A stretch of DNA of 46,011 nt from the NCBI GenBank assembly GCA_930990965.1, contig CAKNRQ010000018.1, positions 1 to 46,011 of the forward strand, written 5' to 3'. The position numbers and the translations under genes were made by a program. Under the pieces are notes generated by a model that saw nothing but the letters and a program-made list of their open reading frames with translations, made no database searches and was not told the DNA's origin. The DNA is from an uncultured Clostridia bacterium. Lineage in GTDB: Bacteria > Bacillota > Clostridia > Oscillospirales > Oscillospiraceae. Shown here in pieces: positions 7,898-17,665 of this stretch. Position 1 is the first letter of the stretch; the number at the start of each line of letters is the position of its first letter.

Positions 7898-8488
7898 CTA
7901 TACTTCGAGCACGTAGCGCTCCCAGGCGTTCACTATTGTCGTGTCGCCAAGCTGCACTTTGCGGGGTATGTCCCGGCCGTAGTTCATATGTACATGGCCG
8001 TGTATCAGCCAGCGCGGCCTGTACTTTTCGATAAACGGCATAAAGGCCTCAAAGCCTCGGTGGGCCAGATCCTCGGCGTCGCCGTAGCCCCGCGGCGGCG
8101 CGTGCGTGAGCACTATATCCACGCCTCCGGCGCGGCGCACGGCCCATCCGGCGCGCCAGAGCCGGAGCCGCATCTGGCGCTCGGTGTACTGGTGGGAGCC
8201 GCCGTTATACATCAAGCTGCCGCCCAGTCCCAGTATACGCAGGCCGTTGACAACGACCAACTTGTCCTCTATGCACTCGCAACCCTCGGGCGGCTTGGTC
8301 TTATACGTGGTGTCGTGATTGCCGTGAACGTACAGCAGTCTCGCTCTCCCCATGGTCACTAGAAAGCTCAGATAGCTGGCCTTCAAATCTCCGCAGGAGA
8401 GCATGAGGTCATATTCCGAAAGCCGGCCGGGCCTGTAGTAGTCCCAGAGATAGGGGCTCTCCATGTCCGACAGGAGCAAGAGTTTCAT
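7898..8488 (-). CDS. Metallophosphoesterase
   Basis: A calcineurin-like phosphoesterase of 196 residues with the full metal-binding motif set: LLLSDME near the N-terminus (SD in place of the usual D-x-H), CGD at about 32-34, GNHD, THAP and GHVH. The first motif lacks the canonical His, as in several MPE subfamilies. The start codon overlaps the stop of the upstream BMP-fusion gene (ATGA), so the two form an operon. The substrate is unknown; a nucleotide or nucleoside phosphate would fit the nucleoside-binding BMP domain, but this is inference. Confidence 0.88.
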   Translation of the reverse strand: MKLLLLSDMESPYLWDYYRPGRLSEYDLMLSCGDLKASYLSFLVTMGRARLLYVHGNHDTTYKTKPPEGCECIEDKLVVVNGLRILGLGGSLMYNGGSHQYTERQMRLRLWRAGWAVRRAGGVDIVLTHAPPRGYGDAEDLAHRGFEAFMPFIEKYRPRWLIHGHVHMNYGRDIPRKVQLGDTTIVNAWERYVLEV

Positions 8489-10452
8489 GTTGTGGCTGCT
8501 CCTTTCTCTGGCGGCAGGCTGTCGCGGTATACGCCTTCCAGGCGCACTATGGGCCTAGCCATGGGAAGCAACTCGTCAAAGCCGGGAATGCTCCCGTCCA
8601 CGTTGTCGAGCAAGTAGTCCATGTGCAGGGCGTCCTCTGGGCTCAGCCAACGGCTGCCGTCGCTGACAACGCTCCCGTCCTGTGAGCGGTACTTGCGGTG
8701 GAAGACGGTGAAGACGCCGTCTATTATGCCGCGCGTCAGTATATTTGCCAGCGAGCGCACGCCGTCAGGCAGCTCGTCGGCAAGCGTCAAGCCCACGGCG
8801 CCTGATGACATACCCCACCAGTAGTTGACGGCCTTGCCGCTGCCCTTGTAATTCAGCGCGTCCCAGCCGCCGCGCAGTATGCTGACTATCAACCGGATAT
8901 AGAAGTTACCCCAGTCCCAGTAGGGTGAAGCGATGGATTTGAGCTCGCCGTCCGGACCCACGGTGCAGAGGCCCCAGGGCGCTTCGAGTTTGCTCGGCAT
9001 GGGTATGTCGCGGTTGGATATGAGGTCCACTCCCCTATTCCGCAGCTCGCCTATGGGATCCTCCGTCACGCCCGACCAGACGAGGCTGACGCGCGCTTCC
9101 GGATTCGTGAGCTGTGCGCCCAGGGCGAAGGCGTTTATGCTCGCCGGCACGCCGTAAATAGGGCTGCCGGCCACATAGCCTATGTTGCCGGTGTGCGTGA
9201 GCGCCCCGGCTATGGCGCCGGATATGAACTTGCCCTCGTAGACGCGGCTATAGTAGGTGCGCACCCCCGGGTATGGCATGGCGACGGAGCAGTTCAGTAC
9301 TTTCAGGTTTGGACGCCGCGCGGCCAACTTGCGGCAGGCAGATATGAGCGGCGGCGTGGTGGTGAATATGACCTGGGCCCCATCGTCGGCGGCCTGGTCC
9401 ATAACAGGGTCTGCATCTTCGCCCGGGGTTACGTAGTATACCCTGGACGTGACCTCCTGAGCGAGAGCCCGCTCCATCGTAAGGCGGCCCTGCTCGTGCG
9501 CGGACACCCAGGAACTGCGCATCGGACCGGACAGATGCACAAAGGCTACGTTCACGTGATTTGGCAGCAACCGCACGCCGAATATGCGCGAGAGCAGGCC
9601 CTTGGAGCTGCTGGTTGTCTCCTCGTCGTCAACGCTGACCTCTATCGGTTCTGCCTGCGCCCTGGCGCGTATGTCGTCCAAGATTGACGCCAGGCTTCGG
9701 CTGATTCCCTGGAGGGTGAGTTCCTTTAGCGTACCTATGGGATAGAACTCCAGCCAGACCAGCAGCGCGTCTGCCACAGTAACGCCGAGACCGTCGCCGC
9801 CGAGCTTTTTAAACGCCTCTTTGAAATAGTGCCAGCCTGATTGGAAGCGGCGGCGTTCTTCCTCTGTCCAGACATGATCCGCGTCGTATCCCAGCGCGGC
9901 TTGCAGTTTTGCAAAACCTCCGCGGTGGCTGAAATACACCTCGTACTGCCCGCTCAGGTGGTAGAAGTCCATGAACTCGTAGTACACCTGCACGGCCTCG
10001 TCGTCGGTGTACTTGGGTATGATGCGCGTGACATACCCCGGCACCGAAGGCGCTCCGAAACTCTTCAGCACACTGACTCGCTTGTTGCCCTCCTGGACGT
10101 AAAAACGGCCCATATACTCGAAGCAGCGCACCGGGTCACGTATGCCCTCGTCGCTCAGATGCGCTGCGCACAGTGATATCCACTTGGCGGCAAACTCGCT
10201 GTCCGGTGAGAGCAGCGGCATGAAGTTGGCCGCAAAAACGGTGCGCCGGCCGTCGCTCTTTGTACCCACTATCTGGTCGGACGGCACATCTATGACTCCC
10301 AGGTCTATGCGTCCAGCTATCATGGACTCGTTTAGTATCTCGTCGAGTATCTGCAAATATGGGTAACGTCCTTCAAGAACGCACTCCTTGTAGTTCTTCT
10401 GTCCGGCCCTGTATGCCTCGACATACTGCTCACTCGCCTGCGCCTGACTCAA
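8485..10452 (-). CDS. ParB-like domain fused to BMP-family ligand-binding domain
   Basis: 655 residues in two parts. The first 290 contain a ParB/sulfiredoxin-like segment (RIDLGVIDVPSDQIVGTKSD, then FYVQEGNKRVSVLKSFGAP at about 117-135). From about residue 298 to the end is a BMP/Med substrate-binding domain (NVAFVHLSGP; GNIGYVAGSPIYGVPASINA; WSGVTEDPIGELRNRGVDLI). BMP proteins are normally exported lipoproteins that bind nucleosides for ABC import. This one has no signal peptide or lipobox, so it is probably a cytoplasmic sensor or regulator. It starts at TTG 10452 with AGGAGG 6 nt upstream. It is the first gene of the operon with the phosphoesterase; no permease or ATPase is adjacent. Confidence 0.8.
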   Translation of the reverse strand: MSQAQASEQYVEAYRAGQKNYKECVLEGRYPYLQILDEILNESMIAGRIDLGVIDVPSDQIVGTKSDGRRTVFAANFMPLLSPDSEFAAKWISLCAAHLSDEGIRDPVRCFEYMGRFYVQEGNKRVSVLKSFGAPSVPGYVTRIIPKYTDDEAVQVYYEFMDFYHLSGQYEVYFSHRGGFAKLQAALGYDADHVWTEEERRRFQSGWHYFKEAFKKLGGDGLGVTVADALLVWLEFYPIGTLKELTLQGISRSLASILDDIRARAQAEPIEVSVDDEETTSSSKGLLSRIFGVRLLPNHVNVAFVHLSGPMRSSWVSAHEQGRLTMERALAQEVTSRVYYVTPGEDADPVMDQAADDGAQVIFTTTPPLISACRKLAARRPNLKVLNCSVAMPYPGVRTYYSRVYEGKFISGAIAGALTHTGNIGYVAGSPIYGVPASINAFALGAQLTNPEARVSLVWSGVTEDPIGELRNRGVDLISNRDIPMPSKLEAPWGLCTVGPDGELKSIASPYWDWGNFYIRLIVSILRGGWDALNYKGSGKAVNYWWGMSSGAVGLTLADELPDGVRSLANILTRGIIDGVFTVFHRKYRSQDGSVVSDGSRWLSPEDALHMDYLLDNVDGSIPGFDELLPMARPIVRLEGVYRDSLPPEKGAATT

Positions 10453-10482
10453 AGCGCCGCCTCCTTTTAGTTTTGTGAGTTC

Positions 10483-10511
10483 ATTCTAGCAACGCTAGTA
10501 GTATAAGTCAA
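10483..10511 (-). promoter_or_regulatory. Promoter of the BMP-fusion operon with internal inverted repeat
   Basis: Minus strand TTGACT (10506-10511), 17-nt spacer, TAGAAT (10483-10488). An inverted repeat CTAGC-AAC-GCTAG (10486-10498) overlaps the -10 edge and spacer, where a repressor could block polymerase. Confidence 0.8.
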
Positions 10512-10611
10512 GCGGGGCGCAAAATCCGGCAATATGAATTTGTGACAGAAAGCCGCGAAAACAGCGCCATATATTCTAACACCGCCCGCAACAACATTTT
10601 GCGCTTTGCTA

Positions 10612-10640
10612 TTGCATCCGTACCACATATAGCGTATAAT
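10612..10640 (+). promoter_or_regulatory. Promoter of nrdAB
   Basis: TTGCAT (10612-10617), 17-nt spacer, perfect TATAAT (10635-10640), giving a leader of about 50 nt. No convincing NrdR box pair was found. Confidence 0.8.
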
Positions 10641-10698
10641 TTTCTCCGTTGCAAATTTTTATCCCCGACAGGGAGTTGGATACGGGAGAGGTACATAA

Positions 10699-13212
10699 AT
10701 GGATGTAATCAAACGCAGCGGCGCCGTACAGGCCTACGACCCGCGGAAGATAACCGAAGCCATGCGCAAGGCCTTTGTAAGCGTGGGCCAGGACTGTGGA
10801 GAGGAAACCCTTACCGCCCTCCTGCGCCAGGTGGAGCTCGCCATGGGCGAGGAGGCGCGCACGGTTGAGGACATACAGGACGAAGTTGAGCGCGCCCTGA
10901 TGGGAGGCGGCTATTTCGACGCGGCCAAGAGCTACATACTCTACAGGCAGAAGCGCAGCGAGCTGCGCGCCGCCCGCCGCAGTCTCGTTGAGGCTGTGCA
11001 GGCCCCGGAGCTGGAGGGCTGCCTGCTGGGCATACAGCGTGACTTTGCAGAAGACGAATACTCACTCACCGCCCTCTTCGGAAAGTTCTCCGGCTTTGTT
11101 AAGGCGGGCATGAACCGCCATGAGGCGCTCTCCGCTCTGGTAAAGGCGGCGGTGGAGCTCACCACTCAGCAGGCGCCGCGCTGGGAGTTCATAGCGGCGC
11201 GGCTTTTGAACTTCCAGTTTGAACTCGAGCTTGCCAGTGAGCTGGCATCGCGCGGCATAAACGGCTTCTACGAGAAGCTGCGTTATCTCACCGATGAAGG
11301 GCTCTACGGCGCGTACATACTCGAGCGCTACACCCGCGAAGAGCTCGAGGAAGCCGCCGGCTTCATTCACCCCGAGCGCAACGAATTGCTCACATACGCG
11401 GGCCTCGACCTGCTGCTGAAACGTTACGTCATACAGACGCACCAGCGCGTACCGCTCGAGACCCCGCAGGAGATGTACCTCGGCATCGCTCTGCACCTGG
11501 CGATGGAAGAAGAGCATAACCGGCTGGGCTGGGTACGTAAATTCTACGACATGCTCAGCCGCCAGGAGGTCACTATGGCCACTCCGACGCTCTCCAATGC
11601 GCGCAAGCCCTATCATCAGCTCTCTAGCTGCTTCATCGACACCGTGCCGGACAGCCTGGAGGGTATCTACCGCAGCATAGACAACTTCGCCCAGGTCAGC
11701 AAGTTCGGCGGCGGAATGGGGCTCTACTTCGGCAAGGTGCGCGCCACCGGCAGCTCCATCCGCGGCTTCGACGGCGCGGCGGGCGGCGTCATACGCTGGA
11801 TCAAACTCGTCAACGACACGGCTGTGGCCGTCGACCAGCTCGGCATGCGCCAGGGCGCGGCGGCGGTGTACCTCGACGCCTGGCACAAGGATTTGCCGGA
11901 GTTTTTGCAGCTGCGCACGAATAACGGCGACGACCGCATGAAGGCGCACGACATCTTCCCGGCCGTCTGCTATCCCGACCTCTTTTGGCGCCTGGCCAAA
12001 GAGAACCTGGACAGCCCCTGGTATCTCATGTGCCCGCACGAGATACTCACGGTCAAGGGCTACGCCCTCGAGGACTACTACGGCGAGGAGTGGGAGCGCC
12101 GCTACCTCGACTGCGTAGCTGACGCGCGCATATCCAAGCGTACGGTCACGGTCAAGGACATCGTCCGACTGGTGCTCAAGAGCGCCGTGGAGACCGGCAC
12201 GCCCTTCACCTTCAACCGTGACGCCGTCAACCGCGCCAACCCCAACGGCCACCGCGGCATCATCTACTGCTCCAACCTCTGCACGGAGATAGCGCAGAAC
12301 ATGGCGCCCATCGAGAGCGTGTCCACCGAGGTCAAGACCAACGACGGCGACACCGTGGTCGTAACCACCACGCGCCCCGGCGAGTTCGTGGTCTGCAACC
12401 TCGCCAGCCTGGTGCTGGGCAATATCCCCGTTGAGGACGACGCGTACCTGCACGAGCTCGTCGCCGCGGTCGTGCGCGCGCTGGACAACGTCATTGACCT
12501 CAACTTCTACCCTCTGCCCTACGCGAAGATAACCAACCGCCGCTACCGCAGCATCGGCCTCGGCGTATCCGGCTACCACCACATGCTCGCCAAGCGCGGC
12601 ATCATGTGGGAGAGCGAAGAGCACCTCGCCTTCGCCGACAGGGTGTTTGAGCGCATCAACCACGCCGCCATTGCAGCCAGCAGCGCCCTCGCCGCCGAAA
12701 AGGGCAGCTACGACTACTTCGAGGGCAGCGACTGGCATACGGGCGCGTACTTTGAAAAGCGCGGCTACGACTCGGACGAGTGGCGTGCCCTCGCCGCCAC
12801 CGTCGCAAGGCAGGGTATGCGCAACGCCTACCTGCTGGCCATAGCGCCCACCAGCAGCACCAGCATCCTCTCCGGCACCACGGCGGGTCTTGACCCCGTG
12901 ATGAACCGCTTCTTCCTGGAGGAGAAGAAGGGCGTCATGCTGCCGCGAGTCGCGCCGGAGCTGAGCCCCGCGACCTATTGGTACTACAAAAACGCCCACA
13001 TCATAGACCAGAGCTGGTCTGTGCGCGCCTGCGGCGTCAGGCAGCGCCACATCGACCAGGCGCAGAGCATGAACCTCTACATCACCAACGACTTCACCAT
13101 GCGCCAGGTGCTGCGGCTCTACGTCCTCGCCTGGGAGTGCGGCGTGAAGACCATCTACTACGTCCGCAGCAAATCGCTCGAAGTGGAAGAGTGCGAGAGC
13201 TGCGCGTCCTGA
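10699..13212 (+). CDS. nrdA: Ribonucleoside-diphosphate reductase, alpha subunit (class Ia)
   Basis: Catalytic subunit that reduces ribonucleoside diphosphates to deoxyribonucleotides. The 837-residue protein has an N-terminal ATP-cone (about 1-95, starting VIKRSGAVQAYDPRKI) for dATP feedback, then the ten-stranded barrel. Cys311 (SSCFIDTV) and Cys566 (VVCNLASL) fit the redox pair, Cys528 (YCSNLCTEI) fits the thiyl-radical cysteine, and PTSSTS occurs in APTSSTSILSGTTAG. The C-terminus ECESCAS supplies the CxxC-type pair reduced by thioredoxin. ATG 10699 follows a GGGAGAGG ribosome site. nrdB starts 13 nt downstream. Confidence 0.97.
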   Translation: MDVIKRSGAVQAYDPRKITEAMRKAFVSVGQDCGEETLTALLRQVELAMGEEARTVEDIQDEVERALMGGGYFDAAKSYILYRQKRSELRAARRSLVEAVQAPELEGCLLGIQRDFAEDEYSLTALFGKFSGFVKAGMNRHEALSALVKAAVELTTQQAPRWEFIAARLLNFQFELELASELASRGINGFYEKLRYLTDEGLYGAYILERYTREELEEAAGFIHPERNELLTYAGLDLLLKRYVIQTHQRVPLETPQEMYLGIALHLAMEEEHNRLGWVRKFYDMLSRQEVTMATPTLSNARKPYHQLSSCFIDTVPDSLEGIYRSIDNFAQVSKFGGGMGLYFGKVRATGSSIRGFDGAAGGVIRWIKLVNDTAVAVDQLGMRQGAAAVYLDAWHKDLPEFLQLRTNNGDDRMKAHDIFPAVCYPDLFWRLAKENLDSPWYLMCPHEILTVKGYALEDYYGEEWERRYLDCVADARISKRTVTVKDIVRLVLKSAVETGTPFTFNRDAVNRANPNGHRGIIYCSNLCTEIAQNMAPIESVSTEVKTNDGDTVVVTTTRPGEFVVCNLASLVLGNIPVEDDAYLHELVAAVVRALDNVIDLNFYPLPYAKITNRRYRSIGLGVSGYHHMLAKRGIMWESEEHLAFADRVFERINHAAIAASSALAAEKGSYDYFEGSDWHTGAYFEKRGYDSDEWRALAATVARQGMRNAYLLAIAPTSSTSILSGTTAGLDPVMNRFFLEEKKGVMLPRVAPELSPATYWYYKNAHIIDQSWSVRACGVRQRHIDQAQSMNLYITNDFTMRQVLRLYVLAWECGVKTIYYVRSKSLEVEECESCAS

Positions 13213-13225
13213 GAGGAGAGAGAAA

Positions 13226-14269
13226 ATGTCAGAGCTGAAGAAAAAGCCCCTTTTCAACCCCAGCGGCGACACCGAGGTGCGCCTGCGCCGCATGATAGGC
13301 GGCAACACCACCAACCTCAACGACTTCAACAACATGCGCTACCCCTGGGTCAGCAGCTGGTACCGCCAGGCGATGAACAACTTCTGGATACCCGAGGAGA
13401 TAAACCTCAGCCAGGACGTCAAGGACTACCCCCGCCTCTCGAAGCCGGAGCGCACGGCCTACGACAAGATACTCAGCTTCCTGGTGTTCCTGGACAGCAT
13501 CCAGACCGCCAACCTGCCCTGCATCGGCGAGTATGTCACCGCCAACGAGGTGAACCTCTGCCTGAACATCCAGACCTTCCAGGAGTGCGTCCACTCGCAG
13601 AGCTACAGCTACATGCTGGACACCATCTGCTCCCCCACCGAGCGCGACGACATCCTCTACCAGTGGAAGACGGACGAGCACCTGCTGCGCCGCAACACCT
13701 TCATCGGCGACCTCTACAACGAGTTCCAGGTGAAAAAGGACGCCTTCACCCTGCTCAAGGTCATGATGGCCAACTACATCCTCGAGGGCATCTACTTCTA
13801 CTCGGGCTTCATGTTCTTCTACAACCTGGCCCGCAACGGCAAGATGCCCGGCTCCGCGCAGGAGATACGCTACATCAACCGCGACGAGAACACCCACCTC
13901 TGGCTCTTCCGCAGCATCATACACGAGCTGCAAAAGGAGAACCCGGAGCTGTTCACCGAAGATAACGTCGCCGTCCTGCGCGAAATGCTTGAGGAAGGCG
14001 TCAGGCAGGAGATAGCCTGGGGCCACTACGTCATCGGCGACAACATACCGGGACTCACAAAGGACATGGTCACGAGCTATATCAAGTACCTCGGCAATCT
14101 GCGCTGGTCCGGTCTCGGCTATGGCACTCTCTATGAGGGCTGCGACACCGAGCCCGAGAACATGGCCTGGGTGGGTCAGTACTCCAATGCCAATCTGGTC
14201 AAGACCGACTTCTTCGAGGCTAAGAGCACTGCCTACGCCAAGAGCACCGCTCTCATCGACGACCTGTAA
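13226..14269 (+). CDS. nrdB: Ribonucleoside-diphosphate reductase, beta subunit (class Ia)
   Basis: Radical-generating ferritin-like subunit, 347 residues. The diiron (or dimetal) ligands are all visible: Asp90, Glu120, His123, Glu187, Glu221 and His224. Tyr127, four residues after His123, matches the stable tyrosyl radical, so this is an orthodox oxygen-activated enzyme rather than a radical-less variant. Residues 344-347 (IDDL) form the tail expected to bind NrdA. GAGAGGAGAGAG precedes ATG 13226. It is co-transcribed with nrdA and ends at the hairpin at 14303. Confidence 0.97.
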   Translation: MSELKKKPLFNPSGDTEVRLRRMIGGNTTNLNDFNNMRYPWVSSWYRQAMNNFWIPEEINLSQDVKDYPRLSKPERTAYDKILSFLVFLDSIQTANLPCIGEYVTANEVNLCLNIQTFQECVHSQSYSYMLDTICSPTERDDILYQWKTDEHLLRRNTFIGDLYNEFQVKKDAFTLLKVMMANYILEGIYFYSGFMFFYNLARNGKMPGSAQEIRYINRDENTHLWLFRSIIHELQKENPELFTEDNVAVLREMLEEGVRQEIAWGHYVIGDNIPGLTKDMVTSYIKYLGNLRWSGLGYGTLYEGCDTEPENMAWVGQYSNANLVKTDFFEAKSTAYAKSTALIDDL

Positions 14270-14302
14270 TATCCGCATTTAGCTGTATCAGATAAAGCGA
14301 AA

Positions 14303-14340
14303 CCCCCGCTCAGGCGTTCTTCCGGAGCGGGGGTATTTTT
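14303..14340 (+). terminator. Intrinsic terminator after nrdB
   Basis: CCCCCGCTC (14303-14311) pairs with GAGCGGGGG (14325-14333), followed by TATTTTT. It probably also insulates the convergent copper operon. Confidence 0.92.
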
Positions 14341-14356
14341 GACCGTTTACCTTTAC

Positions 14357-14575
14357 TCAGGCAATGGTCTCGATGCTGACGAACTTGAAGTTAGCACCCT
14401 CGACGGCGGCCTTGAGGGCCTCGTCGGTCACGGTCTCGTTGCAGACGACGGAAGCGGTGCCTTCCTCGTGGCTGGCCTCGGCGCTCTCAACGCCTTCGAG
14501 AGCAGCGAGAGTCCTCTGGAGACGGCCAGAGCAGCCGCCGCAGTGCATACCTTCAACCTTCATGAGCTTCTTCAT
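14357..14575 (-). CDS. copZ: Copper chaperone CopZ-like heavy-metal-associated protein
   Basis: A single HMA domain of 72 residues with GMHCGGC (Cys12, Cys15) as Cu(I) site. Such chaperones shuttle Cu(I) to the copper-exporting ATPase. It is the last gene of csoR-copA-copZ, 45 nt after copA, with AGGAGG at the usual distance. Unlike the C-terminal HMA repeats of CopA it carries GGC rather than E/G-H-C between and around the cysteines. Confidence 0.93.
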   Translation of the reverse strand: MKKLMKVEGMHCGGCSGRLQRTLAALEGVESAEASHEEGTASVVCNETVTDEALKAAVEGANFKFVSIETIA

Positions 14576-14620
14576 AATGAATTTCCTCCTAAATGAATGT
14601 ATATCCAGGCCCGGGTGGGA

Positions 14621-17600
14621 TCACTCGATGCCGAGGAAAACGTAACCGGCCTTGGCAACGGCGGCCTTTATGGCCTCTTCACTCGTGCCAGGCAACACGG
14701 CGATGACCGCGACACCGGCCTTGGCGTCGGCCTTGACGCTCTCGACGCCTTCGACAGCGCTCAGGGCGGTGGTGACGGCTTTTTCACAGTGCTCGCACAT
14801 CATGCCGTCTATTTTCACGGTCTCGGTGACGGTCTCGCCCGCAGGGCAGGCGCACTCACTCTCCCCGCCGGCAAAGCCCTGGGGAACGTAACCGGCCTTG
14901 GTGACCGCCTCGTTCATGACCTCTTCGCTGACACCGGGCTGCACACGGATGACGGCGGTACCGGCCTTGGCGTCGGCGGTGACGGCTTCCACGCCTTCAA
15001 TGGCTTCAAGCGCCGTCTTAACCGCGCGCTCGCAGTGCTCGCACATCATGCCTTCAATCTTCATGGTCTTCTCGACCGTGCCGGTGATAGGGCAGGCGGT
15101 GACGTTCTCACCAAAACCGACGAAGATGTATCCGGCCTTTGTGACGGCGTCCTTGAGGGCCTGCTCGCTGGTGTCGGGGCTAATCTTGAATTTGGCGATG
15201 CCCTTTTCAGCGCTGGCACTGACCTCTTCAACCCCGGGAACGGCCTCAAGGGCCTCAGTGACGGTCTTTTCACAGTGACCGCACATCATACCGTCGATGC
15301 GCATGGTGACGTCGATGAGCTCCTCGTCCTCAGCGGGAGCCTCAACGTGCTTCTTGTGCTTACGCGGCTTGTCCTTGCTGGAGTCGTACATCTTGAACAG
15401 GTTCAGACGCAGGGCGTTGGAAACGACACAGAAGGAGCTGAGGCTCATCGCGGCGGCGCCGAGCATCGGGTTGAGCGTGATATCTGCCCAGACGAGGCAG
15501 CCGGCTGCGATGGGGATGCCGATGGTGTTGTAGAAGAACGCCCAGAAGAGGTTCTCGTGAATGTTGCGCAAGGTTGCGCGGGACATACGTATCGCGGCGG
15601 GCACGTCGGACAGCTGGCTCTTCATGAGTACAACGTCGGCGGCGTCGATGGCGACGTCGGTACCGGCGCCTATGGCGATGCCGATGTCGGCACGGGTCAG
15701 GGCAGGCGCATCGTTGATGCCGTCGCCGACCATGGCGACCTTGCCCTGCTTCATGAGCTTACGGATAACGCTCTCCTTGCCGTCGGGCAGGACGCCCGCA
15801 ATGACCTCGTCAACGCCGGCCTGGGCGCCGATGGCCTTGGCCGTGCGCTCGTTGTCGCCGGTGAGCATAACGACGCGGATACCCATGTTGCGCAGTTCGC
15901 GGACAGCGCGCGGGCTGTCTTCCTTAATGACGTCGGCCACGGCGATGATACCGGCAAGTTTGCCGCCTTCGGCGAAGTACAGCGGGGTCTTGCCCTGCTC
16001 GGCGAGCTGTTCGGCCTTCTCGCGCATACTGTCAGAGACAGTGGCCTTGGTGACGATAAATTTGTGGTTGCCGGTGGCAAGCTCCTTGCCGTTCATGGTG
16101 GCTATGACGCCGTTGCCCGGCAGAGCCTCGAAAGAGCTGACCTCGGGGGCCTTCATATTGTGCTCTTCGCCGTGCTGCATGATAGCGCGGGCCAGCGGGT
16201 GCTCGCTCTTCTGCTCGAGGGCCAGAGCGAGGAGCATGAGCTCTTCTTCGCTGACTCCCTCGGCGGGGACTATATCAGTGACCTTGGGCTCGCCGGAAGT
16301 TATGGTACCGGTCTTGTCTAGGGCAACGATGTCCATTTTGCCTGCTTCCTCAAGGGATGCGGCTGTCTTGAAGAGTATGCCGTTCTTGGCGCCCATGCCG
16401 TTGCCGACCATGATGGCGACAGGCGTTGCAAGGCCGAGGGCGCAGGGGCAGCTGATGACCAGGACGGAGATGCCGCGCGCGAGCGCGAAACCGAAGGTCT
16501 GTCCTATGAGCAGCCACACGATGGTGGTGATAACGGCAATGGTAATAACGGTGGGCACAAAAATGCCGGACACCTTGTCAGCAATCTTGGCAATGGGAGC
16601 CTTTGTCGCGGCGGCGTCGGAGACCATCTGGATAATCTGGCTGAGGGTTGTGTCCTCGCCGACGCGGGTGGCTTGGCACTTGATGAAGCCGCTCTGGTTG
16701 AGCGTGGCGGCGCTTACGGTGTCACCCTCGGCCTTGTCAACCGGGATGCTCTCGCCGGTGAGCGCACTCTCGTTGACGGCGCTGTGTCCCTCGAGGACTA
16801 TGCCATCGACAGGAATGTTTTCACCAGGACGTACTACAAAAACGTCGCCCTTCTGCACCTCGTCTACTCCGACCTCGACCTCCTGGCCGTCACGCAGTAC
16901 GGTGGCTGTCTTGGGGGCAAGCTTCATGAGGCTCTTGAGGGCGTCCGTAGTCTTGCCCTTGCTGCGCGCCTCGAGCATCTTGCCGACGGTGATGAGGGTG
17001 AGGATCATGGCGGCGGCCTCGAAGTAGAAGCCCTCGTGCATGATGTGCATCTGCGCCATGCCCGGTTCAACGGTGGTCATCTGGAAAAGTTCCCAGCTGC
17101 TCCACACAAACGCGGCACTGGAACCGAGTGCGACAAGGGTATCCATATTTGGCGCCTTGTGCGCTAGGCTCTTGAAACCGGAGATGAAGAACTTCTTGTT
17201 GATTATCATGACGATAACCGTCAGATAAAGCTGTATCAGCGCCTGGGCCATGTAATTGGTCTCCAGGAAAGCCGGCAGCGGCCAACCCCACATCATGGCG
17301 CCCATGGAGAAATACATGAGCACGCAGAGGAAGCCTACAGACCAGATAAGACGGCGCTTAAGTATTGGAGTCTCGTGGTCCTCCAGAGCGGCCTCGGCCT
17401 CAGCCATAGAGCTGGATGAGCTCTTTTGCGCGCCGCCAGCGCCCTTCTCGCTCGCACCGTATCCGGCGTCTACAACCGCTTTGATTATGTCGGCGCTGGA
17501 AGCGGTACCCTCGACGCCCATGGAGTTTGTCAACAGACTGACCGAGCAGCTTGTGACGCCCGGTACAGCAGAAACGGCCTTTTCAACTCTTGCGCTGCAG

Positions 17601-17638
17601 GCCGCGCAGCTCATACCTGTTACAGTATACTGCTTCAT
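14621..17638 (-). CDS. copA: Copper-exporting P1B-type ATPase with one N-terminal and three C-terminal HMA domains
   Basis: Exports Cu(I) across the membrane at the cost of ATP. It has 1005 residues, versus roughly 750-830 for usual CopA. Order: HMA domain 1-68 (GMSCAAC, Cys11/Cys14), membrane helices, TGES 294-297, intramembrane CPC 397-399, phosphorylated Asp441 (DKTGT), SEHP 478-481, GDGINDAP 638-645, and last helices to about 745. After a charged linker come three more HMA domains: Cys786/789 (GMMCGHC), Cys866/869 and Cys948/951 (both GMMCEHC). Two short cysteine-bearing linkers, CPITG and ECACPAG, separate them. It is the second gene of the operon, 27 nt after csoR, and presumably derepressed by copper through CsoR. 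Confidence 0.95.
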   Translation of the reverse strand: MKQYTVTGMSCAACSARVEKAVSAVPGVTSCSVSLLTNSMGVEGTASSADIIKAVVDAGYGASEKGAGGAQKSSSSSMAEAEAALEDHETPILKRRLIWSVGFLCVLMYFSMGAMMWGWPLPAFLETNYMAQALIQLYLTVIVMIINKKFFISGFKSLAHKAPNMDTLVALGSSAAFVWSSWELFQMTTVEPGMAQMHIMHEGFYFEAAAMILTLITVGKMLEARSKGKTTDALKSLMKLAPKTATVLRDGQEVEVGVDEVQKGDVFVVRPGENIPVDGIVLEGHSAVNESALTGESIPVDKAEGDTVSAATLNQSGFIKCQATRVGEDTTLSQIIQMVSDAAATKAPIAKIADKVSGIFVPTVITIAVITTIVWLLIGQTFGFALARGISVLVISCPCALGLATPVAIMVGNGMGAKNGILFKTAASLEEAGKMDIVALDKTGTITSGEPKVTDIVPAEGVSEEELMLLALALEQKSEHPLARAIMQHGEEHNMKAPEVSSFEALPGNGVIATMNGKELATGNHKFIVTKATVSDSMREKAEQLAEQGKTPLYFAEGGKLAGIIAVADVIKEDSPRAVRELRNMGIRVVMLTGDNERTAKAIGAQAGVDEVIAGVLPDGKESVIRKLMKQGKVAMVGDGINDAPALTRADIGIAIGAGTDVAIDAADVVLMKSQLSDVPAAIRMSRATLRNIHENLFWAFFYNTIGIPIAAGCLVWADITLNPMLGAAAMSLSSFCVVSNALRLNLFKMYDSSKDKPRKHKKHVEAPAEDEELIDVTMRIDGMMCGHCEKTVTEALEAVPGVEEVSASAEKGIAKFKISPDTSEQALKDAVTKAGYIFVGFGENVTACPITGTVEKTMKIEGMMCEHCERAVKTALEAIEGVEAVTADAKAGTAVIRVQPGVSEEVMNEAVTKAGYVPQGFAGGESECACPAGETVTETVKIDGMMCEHCEKAVTTALSAVEGVESVKADAKAGVAVIAVLPGTSEEAIKAAVAKAGYVFLGIE
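14624..15310 (-). repeat. Three tandem HMA modules at the CopA C-terminus
   Basis: Three units of about 70 residues share GMMC-E/G-HCE, a long helix ending in V-E-x-V, a K-G-x-A-x-x strand and an A-x-x-K-A-G-Y ending. The last two units are most alike, suggesting stepwise internal duplication. Confidence 0.85.
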
Positions 17639-17665
17639 ACGATACCTTCTACCTCCCTGTTGCGA

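Noticed and set aside
10612..10660. Possible NrdR box near the nrdAB promoter
   Set aside because: The partly palindromic stretch around 10621-10636 matches the NrdR consensus poorly and no second box is seen at the required phase.
11062..13335. A very long open frame (757 codons) antisense to nrdA
   Set aside because: It mirrors the codon pattern of a GC-rich gene, has no domain or ribosome site, and nrdA on the other strand is unambiguous. The same holds for long antisense frames over oppA (24813-27167), recG (1170-2363), copA (14597-16321) and the M16C gene (28717-29853).
14624..15310. Repeats that could be taken for a tandem DNA array or CRISPR-like structure
   Set aside because: They are in-frame HMA domain repeats of copA with diverged codons and no constant spacers.
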